NCBI RefSeq assembly: GCF_900188445.1
Contig: NZ_FZOR01000021.1
Location: 79,407-143,406 of the forward strand
Origin: Actinomadura meyerae
Lineage (GTDB): Bacteria > Actinomycetota > Actinomycetes > Streptosporangiales > Streptosporangiaceae
Reading direction: 5' to 3'
DNA length: 64,000 bases
Shown: positions 15,987 to 24,200 of the stretch, piece by piece
How positions within the stretch are numbered: position 1 is the stretch's first letter
Layout: the number at the start of each line of letters is the position of its first letter
The notes under the pieces: generated by a model
Database searches by the model: none
What the model saw: only the letters and a program-made list of their open reading frames with translations
What the model was told of the DNA's origin: nothing
Position numbers and translations under genes: made by a program

Positions 15987-16985
15987 TCAGCCGTTCCGCC
16001 GCTGCCGGGACGCGCGCTGCTCCCGGTAGATGCGCAATGTCTCCGCCTCGGAGATCCGGGCGATGTCGCCGCTGTCGAGCAGGGCGGTGATCGGGCGCGG
16101 CAGGAGATAGCCCTGGCCCTCGTCGGACGGGCCGGAGCCCCTGCCGCGCGCGGGAACGGTGGTCTCCCGCACCGGGAAGCCCGCGTACACGTGGATGGGG
16201 CGCCGTACGAGGAAGAACTTGCGTTCGCGTCCGACGCCCGTCCCCGACAGCCCGCGGCGCTCGAACGGCGTCTCCAGGGTGAAGAGGTAGGGCTCGTCCT
16301 CGTCGGCGTAGGTGTCGAGGAGGGTGTCCTCCGGGAGCTCCTCGCCGGTGCTCGCGCCGAACTCTCCGGGGAGGCGCACCCGGACGTGCTGGGTGAACAG
16401 GTCGTGCTCGGCGAGATAGGCGCCGCCGTCCGGACGGGGCGCCCGGGGGATCACCTGGTATCCCCTGCGTTGTTCGAGCACCCGGCCCAGGGGGAGGAAG
16501 GACGTCCCGTAGCGGGGGCGTGTGTCGTCTCGGGCCGCTTCCACCAGGCGTTCGCCCTCGTCCGTCAGCCCCCAGACGAGGCGTCTCGCGGCGTCGTCCC
16601 AGGAGTCGCCCGCGAGGCCCTGGATCCGGAGGAGGTCCTCGTGGACGGTCACCTCCGCGTCGACGACCAGCCCCGCCGCCGCGTACGCCACGGCGTCCCC
16701 GGCCGAGTCGAAGGACGCCGCATGGGACGGGCTCGCCTCACCGTCAGGGCCGTTCCCGTCCGCGCCGTTCCCGTCCGCGCACCGGACGGCCAGCCATGCG
16801 CCGTCCCCGCGCAGCACCGACCAGTGGCCGGGCGCGATCCGCCCCACCAGGAACCGCGCGACCCCGTCGCCGACGAGGTCGCGCAGGACCCGGCGCGCCC
16901 AGACGAACGTCCAGGCGCTCTCGGGATGGAGCCGCGCGACGAGGTCCTGCTCGTCCTGCGGCAGCTCGGGGAGCGTTCCGGGCAT
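15987..16985 (-). CDS. Central module plus TNT-like domain protein
   Basis: The 332-residue product begins with the module shared with its downstream neighbour (ARFLVGRIAPGHWSVLRG). It ends with a TNT-like domain from about residue 218: LLDTYADEDEP, TLETPFERRGL, FFLVRRPIHVY and GQGYLLPRPITALLDSGD. TNT domains cleave NAD+ in the Mycobacterium tuberculosis toxin CpnT. A Gln lies close to the expected motif position here (GQGYLLP), unlike in the neighbour. No secretion signal is seen. ATG 16985 forms a TGATG junction with the preceding gene; a GTG at 16988 is equally possible. It could be a toxin or a regulatory relative. Confidence 0.7.
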   Translation of the reverse strand: MPGTLPELPQDEQDLVARLHPESAWTFVWARRVLRDLVGDGVARFLVGRIAPGHWSVLRGDGAWLAVRCADGNGADGNGPDGEASPSHAASFDSAGDAVAYAAAGLVVDAEVTVHEDLLRIQGLAGDSWDDAARRLVWGLTDEGERLVEAARDDTRPRYGTSFLPLGRVLEQRRGYQVIPRAPRPDGGAYLAEHDLFTQHVRVRLPGEFGASTGEELPEDTLLDTYADEDEPYLFTLETPFERRGLSGTGVGRERKFFLVRRPIHVYAGFPVRETTVPARGRGSGPSDEGQGYLLPRPITALLDSGDIARISEAETLRIYREQRASRQRRNG

Positions 16986-17401
16986 CACGAAGCCGGGGGC
17001 GTCCCCTGGCGTCCCTGCTCGCGCAGCTCCGCCTCGAACAGCTCGTGGACGCGGAGACGCAGCGTGTGGATGAGGGCCTTCTCCTCCGGCGTGAGGCGGC
17101 GCGGCTCGGCGCGGGCCGCGTCCTCGATGCCGTTGATGGTCTCGTAGAGCGCGAACGCCGGGCCGTCGCCGCGAAGCCGCCGGCCCCGGTACTCCTCGAC
17201 CCGCTGGATGAACTCGTCGCGGGTCAGGGTCTCGATGTCCGCGGTCGTGCCGAACCAGATCTTGTCCAGGTACGACCGGTCGCGCTCGAACTCACCGGTC
17301 CGCGCGGACAGCGCCAGGATGGACAGGCCGCCGTCGGGCGTCTCGACGAAGACGACCGGCCGGCCCTCGTAGGCGTAGTACTGCGGATACGTCTCAGCCA
17401 C
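16985..17401 (-). CDS. Small conserved-looking protein in toxin cluster
   Basis: The 138-residue protein has a mixed N-terminal half (YYAYEGRPVVFVETPDGGLSIL) and a helical C-terminal half rich in Arg and Glu. No signal, membrane segment or known family is recognised. It is coupled to the TNT-like gene by a TGATG junction and follows the GYLW-module gene after 9 bases. Its size, acidic charge pattern and position fit an immunity protein for the neighbouring TNT-like or giant toxin, but this is inference. Confidence 0.65.
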   Translation of the reverse strand: MAETYPQYYAYEGRPVVFVETPDGGLSILALSARTGEFERDRSYLDKIWFGTTADIETLTRDEFIQRVEEYRGRRLRGDGPAFALYETINGIEDAARAEPRRLTPEEKALIHTLRLRVHELFEAELREQGRQGTPPAS

Positions 17402-17410
17402 TTCGCTCCC

Positions 17411-18265
17411 TTACCGGCGCGCGAGTTCGCGCAGCGCGTCGAGGCCCGGCAGCTCCTGCGCGGGCGCGTCCCGGCCGATGACGCCCGACAGCCGGTCCTC
17501 GGGCGCGAGCGCGCAGCGCCGCAGCGCCTCCAGGGACGGGACGCCCTCCCGGTGGGCCTCGCTGAGCCGCAGCTTCCACAGGCCGGCCGCGACCTCGCCC
17601 GCCGTGCCGGCGGGCACCCGGGCCATGTAGCCGGCGGCGCGGCCGTCCACGGAGGCCCACACGAAGCCCACGACCGTCCCGCCGAGGGTGACGGGCAGGT
17701 ACCGGACGGCCGCGGCGGTCAGCTCCGGGTACGTCGGCGGCATGACGCTCACCAGCGGCCCGAACCCCTGCGACCGGTCGACCGGCGTTCCGTCCTCGAA
17801 CCTGCCGTCCTGCACCGACGGCCCCTCCGGCGGCGGGTAGCCGGGCGCGACCACCTGGTGCAGGGCCCGCAGGTCGGGGGCCTGCCGCTCGGGCTCGTCC
17901 GGCGCGATCGCACCGGCCGTCGGGTCCTCGGGGGCGCCCTTCCAGCGCCGGACGGCCTCGGCGGCGGGCACGCCCGCCGCGTACGCCTCGGCGAGCCGGT
18001 CCTCCCAGCGGTCGGCGGCGAACATCTCCGCCTCCGAGACGTCGGGGGCGAGCAGGAACCCGGCGGCCTGCCGGCCCGCCGACCCCCACAGGCAGCCGAT
18101 CACCCGGCCGCGCAGCCGCACCCAGTAGTAGATCACCGGTTCCCGGGTCCAGTGCGCGTACGACCGGGCCTCGCCCGGCGGCTCGGGCGGGTCGGGGAAC
18201 GCCGGCGGCGCCCCCGGCACGCCGGCGGGAGCGCCCGGATCCCACGGGGGAGGCAGGTCACTCAT
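17411..18265 (-). CDS. Two-copy GYLW-module protein (candidate immunity protein)
   Basis: The protein (284 residues) has a Pro-rich start and two copies of the 85-residue module also found at 11899. The copies begin VIYYWVRLRGRVIGCLWGS and VRYLPVTLGGTVVGFVWAS and share the later blocks GVPxxEAxRR and PEDPxAGxIxPDE. The linker FEDGTPVDRSQGFGPL matches the linker in the other gene. It is the first gene after the giant toxin, 33 bases from its stop. ATG 18265 is chosen because AAAGG lies upstream; a GTG at 18283 is in frame. Candidate immunity protein by position only. Confidence 0.75.
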   Translation of the reverse strand: MSDLPPPWDPGAPAGVPGAPPAFPDPPEPPGEARSYAHWTREPVIYYWVRLRGRVIGCLWGSAGRQAAGFLLAPDVSEAEMFAADRWEDRLAEAYAAGVPAAEAVRRWKGAPEDPTAGAIAPDEPERQAPDLRALHQVVAPGYPPPEGPSVQDGRFEDGTPVDRSQGFGPLVSVMPPTYPELTAAAVRYLPVTLGGTVVGFVWASVDGRAAGYMARVPAGTAGEVAAGLWKLRLSEAHREGVPSLEALRRCALAPEDRLSGVIGRDAPAQELPGLDALRELARR

Positions 18266-18298
18266 CTCGCGCGCACCTTTCACATCGACGTCCGCCCA

Positions 18299-21200
18299 TC
18301 AAGGCCCTGACCTGGGCGTTGGAGGCGGCCCCGGGGGAATGACCACCGCCTCTATATCGTAGGTCGGCCTTCGCTGCACCGTTCCGTCGCGGAGCGTGAC
18401 GTTCTCGTAGCCGGTGTGCACGACGCGGGTGATCTGGTACTGGGTGCCGCGCGGCAGGATCAGCTCGCGCTGGTCGGGGAAGGCGCTGCGGCTGCCCATC
18501 CACAGCCCGTGGCTGCCCGGCGGCAGCACCAGGTGGATGCGGTTGCCGAAGCTCTGCCCGTCCACCTGCGCCGGGTTGCGTCCCAGCGACGTGGACATCG
18601 GGGCGCCCTCGGTCTGCACCGTCCCGACCAGTGCCTCGGCGTCGCGGCCGTTGAGCGGCAGGCCGTCCCGGGCGATCAGGAAGTTCACGTTGTCCACGCC
18701 GCGGACCGCCTGCACCGGTTCGGGCAGCGGCTGGTGGAGCGCCTGGTCCAGCTCGGCGATGCGCCGCCAGAACGCCTGCTCCGTCGGCTCCTCGCCGAGG
18801 TACTGGCGCAGCCAGTTGCGCTCCTGCTGGTCGGCGGTGAACTGCTCCAGCCGCGCCGTCACCGACGTCAGCGGCGGCGCCAGCAGCCGCTCCACGAGCT
18901 GTCGCTGGTGCTGGTCGAGGTCGGTGCGGCTCCGCAGCCGGACGATCTCCTCCAGCCGGGTCGGCATCCGCCCGCCGTTGAGGTGCCGCAGCTGCTGGGC
19001 GGACCAGTCCGACCACGCGAGCCGGTTCAGGTGGGCGCCGATGTCGGGCCCGCCCGGCCGCAGGAACCGGTTCGGCATGGACTGCCGCGTGTACCACCAC
19101 GCGGCGCGCCGCAGCGGCTCCGGCAGGTTCCGGAAGACGTGCGAGAGCCGGTTCTCGCCGTACCGCTCGCCCTGCCGGTCGGTGTGGAAGCGGTGGGTGC
19201 CGTTCTCGTCCGTGCGGCCCTCGGGGTGCAGCCAGTCGCGCAGCCCGCGGGCCTCGGCGTCCCGCGGCGGCCCGTTCTCGCCGTCGTGCGGCGGGGTGTG
19301 GCCCGGCGGGTGGGCGCCGTCGCTCGCGAGGACGGTGCCGTCCGGGCGGTTCACGTCCCAGCCGCCGTCCGGCGGCCAGGTGGGCCGCTGCTGCCCGTCG
19401 GGGTCGGTGCGGCCGGACGAGGCGAAGACGTTGCCGTCGGAGTCCGACCAGGCCAGGCCGCGCGGCGCCACCACCGGCACGCCGAGCCGCTGCGCGAGCT
19501 GGGCGGCGAAGTCGCCCTCGCCCGTCCGGCAGGACAGCAGCATGACCTGGCGGCCGTTCCAGTTCGGGTCGTTGCGGATCAGCGCGGCCATGTCGTCGAC
19601 GCTGAGCCGCCGGCCGTTCACCAGCACCCCGTCCCGGTCGCCGTGGCCGTCGACCACGAACGTGTCGGGATCGGACGCGACGCGGCGGGCGAGGTCGCGC
19701 ATGGCGTGCTCGTCCGGGCCGAAGAACGACCGCCCGGCCGGGGTGCTCTCGCTGTCCCGGTAGACGTCGTGCAGGTGCTGCGGCAGGTCGGCGGGCACCG
19801 TGTCGGCGCCGTCGCCCTGGTCGGCGTCGGCCCTGTCCGCGTCTGACGGGTCCGCGTCGCCCTTGTCCGCGTCGGACGGGTCCGAATCGGCCCTGGCGGT
19901 CTCGGCCGGGTCGGTGTCGGTCCGGCCGGTCTCGGTCGGGTCGGTGTGGGTCGGGTCGGTGTGGGTCGGATCCGTGTGGGACGGGTCCGTGCCCGTGCGG
20001 CCGGTGCTGGACGGTGCGGTGTCGGACGGGGCGGCGGGTCCGCGTTCGGGGGCCGGCCCGCCGGGCGCGACCGGCTGCGGTGCGGGCTCGGAGTACCAGC
20101 CGTACTTGGCCGCCACCTCCGGCCGCGGCGGGGGCACGGTCCCCTGCGCGGCCTGCGGCTCCGGCTCCGGTTCCGGCCGGGACGCCGGCTCGGGCTCCGG
20201 ACGGGACGCCGGTTCGGGACGCGCCGCCGGAGCGTCGGCGGGCGGCGCGTGCTGCGGTCCGGCGGTGCGGGCGCGCGGCGGCGGGTCGGTGAGCGCCTCG
20301 TCCAGGGCGTCCTGGAAGCGGCCGATCACGCGCTGCTTGATGGCCTCGTCGAGCGCGCGCTCCTCCGGGGTGAGGTCCCGGTCCTGGGACTGCGCGACGT
20401 TCGGCAGGTCCCGGCGCACCTCGTACAGCGAGTGCTCGTAGGAGGCGACGTCGTCGATCGACCGCAGGTGCAGCCGCAGCTCGCCGATGTGCCCGTTCGG
20501 CATGCGGATCGTCATCTGGACGTCCCGGTAGCCGCTCGGCACCGGCGTCTGCATCCGGTCCTTCACCGAGACGATCTCGACCCCGTGGTTCCCGGCGATC
20601 CGCTGGATGTCGCCGAGCGCCCGGTAGAGCCCGTCCACGGAACGGAACTGGATGCGGGCCCCGAGCAGGTCGTTCAGGCGGCTCGCGTCCCCCTGGTAGT
20701 CGCCCATGATCTTGTCGAGGGCGCGGGTCCGGTCCTTGTCGCCGGGGCGCAGCTTCGGGTCGGCGCCCATCTCCGCGAGTTCCGGATCGTGGACGAGCGC
20801 GTGCAGCACCGCCTCGGACTCGTGCTTGGCGTCGTAGAGCCCGTCCAGGTAGGCGTTGATGTACGGGTCGTCGCGCCCGGCCTCGGGGTCGACCCGCGAC
20901 GGGTCGAAGCCGGGCTGGTCCGGCGCGACCCGCGGGTTCTCGGCCTCGCCCGGCCGCCGCGACTCCGCGACGGAGTCGGCCAGGTCGCGGCTGACCTGCT
21001 CCTGCTCGGGCGTGAGCGGCGTCGGCTGCGCCTTCACCCGCTCCCCGCCGAGGATGGCCTCCGCGCCGCGCTCGTTGACGTCGTGCACGGCCCCTTCGAG
21101 GATCCCCACGGCCTCCGGGTGGCTCAGCACGCTGTTCAGCGTCTTCGGGCGGGCGAGGAGCGACTCGCGGAGGGAGCTCTCCACGTCGTTCAGGCCGTCG

Positions 21201-24200
21201 CCGGCGATGATCCGGGCCAGCTCCGGGTGGTTGGGCAGCGTGTCGCGCAGCTGGGTGCGGAGCTGGTCGCCCAGCGGCTCCCCGGCCTGGTCCAGCATGT
21301 CCCGGACGGCCGGGTCGTCGTGGACGGCCCGCATCACCTCGTCGGACGCCCGCTGCGGGGTGTCGTCCGTGCGTGGCGTCCCCTCGGGCGGCTCGTCCGC
21401 CGACCGGGGTGCGGTCTCTGGCGGCTCCCCGTCCGAGCGGGGCGTCCCCTCCGGTGGTTCGCCCGCCGAGCGGGCCATCGGCTGCGGCGGCTCGCCCGCC
21501 GACCTGGCCTCCGGTTCCGCCCAGCCGAACGGGCGCGCCGGACCCTTCGGGTCCCCGTTGCCGTCGACGGGCAGCGTCGGCGTCGTGCCGAGCTGGTTCG
21601 GCGGCAGGTTGTAGAACGTCCGGTAGTGGACCGTCGTCGTCGGCGGATCGGTGCTGAAGTCGGTCTGCGCCCACCGCGCGTGGATCACCTGCGGCGTGTA
21701 GGCGAGGGTGCCCTCGCGGGTGTGGTTCGGCTCGGCGAAGAACTCGAACCGGTCGACCCGCACGTCGTTGTGGGGGTCCTGGTCGAGCGCGGCGAGCCGC
21801 TCCTCCAGCCCGTACCAGCTCTCGGGGCGGGTGACCTGGTGGGCGTTCTGACCCTGGTTCTCGACCTCCCACTGCGGGAAGTAGTTGATCCGCTCGCGCG
21901 GGCCCTGCCCCTGGTGGCCGAAGATGTGGCCGCCGTTGAACCGGGTGCCGGGGTACTCCTTGTTCCCCATGTGCCCGACGTGGCCCTGCGCCCCGTAGCG
22001 GGCGCCGCCGCCCGCCGCGTAGTCGGGACGGCCGGTGGCCATGTCGGCCTGGCCGTTGTCGTCGGTGTGGAACAGGAACGTGCCGGGAGGGACCTGGTGC
22101 GCCGACGGGTTGGCGCCGGCCGTGGTCGTCCCGGGCAGGCCGTTCTGGTCGGGTTCCTCCAGCGCGCCGAGGTCGCCGCGGCGGACGGCCTCGACCGGGT
22201 CGAAGTCGTCGGAGCCGAGGGTCCGGAAGCGCTCCCGCGGCTCGACCATGTAGTTGACGTTGGGAAGCGGGACCCCGTCGTTCTTGTGCGAGAGGAGGCC
22301 GAGCTCCGGGTTGTAGTTGCGGACGCCGTCCTGGTCGCCGTACCACGTCCGGACGTGGGTGATGTTGCCGTCGGCATCGGTCCAGAAGATGCCGTGCAGG
22401 CTGCCGTCCGGGCCGCGGACCTCGACCCGGGAGTTCTTCGCGTCCAGCGGCTGCTGCGCGCTGTACGGGCCGTCCGCGGGGTCGTGGGTCCGGGTGACCT
22501 CGCTGAGGGGCTCGCCGTCCGCCGTGTGGGTCGGCGGGTCGAACGGCGCCGCCGCGGGCGAACGCCCGTCGTCGCCGCCCGCGAAGACGTGCGGGTCGCC
22601 GTGGCCGAAGTCGATCTGGTGGACGACGCCCGGCCTCGGCTGTGTGAGGTCGATGTTCTCGTTCGGGTTGCGCAGCGCGTGGGGCTCGCCCTCCGCCTGC
22701 GGGTTCGTGACGTGGGTGACCTGGCCGTCGGCGTCCGTGTAGACGATCGACCGGACGATCTGCTGCCCGTTGGCGTCCAGGACCGGGTTGCCGTTCTCGT
22801 CCAGTGCGAGGATGCGGTGCCGGCCCTCCTGCTTCGGGTAGGTGGCGTCCGCGGCGTGCTGGTCCGGGCGCAGCGCGTGGTTCTGGGTGGCGGCCCGGTC
22901 CACCTGCGGCGGATTCCACGGATGCTGGGTGGGCGATCCCCGGGTCGCCTCGCCGCCGCCGCCGTCGTCGCCGTCGCCGGACCGCGGCGGCTCGCCCGCA
23001 CCGGCGTCCTCCCGCGGGTGGCCGGGCGCGTAGCCGTCGCGTCCGGCCGGGGTGACCGAGCCGTCCGGGCGGTGGGTCTGCCAGCCGCCGTTCGGTGGCA
23101 GGTCGGGGCGCGTCCGCCCGTCCTCGCCGGGCCGGCCGGACGAAGCGTAGACGTTCCCGTCCGCGTCCGACCAGGCGAGCCCGCGCGGCGCGGTGACCGG
23201 GACACCGAGCCGCTGCGCGAGCTGGGCGGCGAACTGGCCGTCGCCCGTCTCGCAGGACAGCAGCATGACCTCGCGGCCGTCCCAGTTCGGGTCGTTGCGG
23301 ATCAGGTCGGCGACGTCGTCCACGCTGAGCCGGCGGTCGCCGACCCGCATGCCGTCGGCGTCGCCGTGGCCGTCGACGATGAACCGCTGGGGGTCGGCTG
23401 GCACGCGCGAGGCGAGGTCCCGCATGGACCCCTCGCCGGGCCCGTAGAAGGCCCGCCCGCCCGGGGTCTCCTGGCTGCCGCGGTAGACGTCGTGCAGGTG
23501 GTCGGGGAGGTTCTCGGGCGGCGTCTCGCCGGTGTCCCCGTCGTCGTGGGGCCGGCCGTCGTCGTCGCCGTGCCGCTGGTCGTCGTCGGAGCGCGACGCG
23601 GCGTCGTCGCCGCGCGCGGCCGGGTCGTGCTCGCCACGCGCCGCCGGGTCGTGCTCGCCACGCGCCGCCGGACCGTCGTCACCGCGTGCGGCGGATCCTT
23701 CACCGCCGCGTGCGGCAGGTCCTTCACCGCCGCGTGCGGCAGGTCCTTCGCCACCGCGTGCGGCGGGGCCTTCGCCGCCACGGGCCGCAGGACCCTCGCC
23801 GCCACGGGCGGCGGGTCCTTCACCGCCGCGTGCGGCCGGGCCGCTGTCACCGCGTGCGGCGGGTCCCTCACCGCCGGGGGTCGCCGGACCCTCGCCGGGG
23901 CGGGCGGCCGGGCCGTCGGTGCCGGGGCGCGGACCCGAGTCGTTGCCGCCGGGCGTGTTCGCCGAGGAGGAGCCGCCCGGGTCGGCCGGAGGCGTCGAGC
24001 GGAACCGGGGCGGCCCCGCGGGGGGCGAACCCGGGTCGGACGTGCCGGGGTGCGGCGGTGAACCCGGGGCACGTGAGGGGCCGGGGTTGGGCGGTGCCCC
24101 CTCGTACGCGGGGTTTCCGGTCCCCGGCGTGGCCGACGTGCCGCTGGTGTTGAGCGGGCCCGGGTCGGGGGCGCCCGGCGGGATCACGGTCGCGCGGATC

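Noticed and set aside
23611..23900. Possible CRISPR array
   Set aside because: Repeats are adjacent, without unique spacers, and are in frame with the toxin protein.
19946..24061. 1371-residue plus-strand reading frame inside the giant toxin gene
   Set aside because: It is Arg/Pro/Gly/Val-rich with no domain and lies opposite a gene with clear motifs; a shadow of high-GC codon bias.
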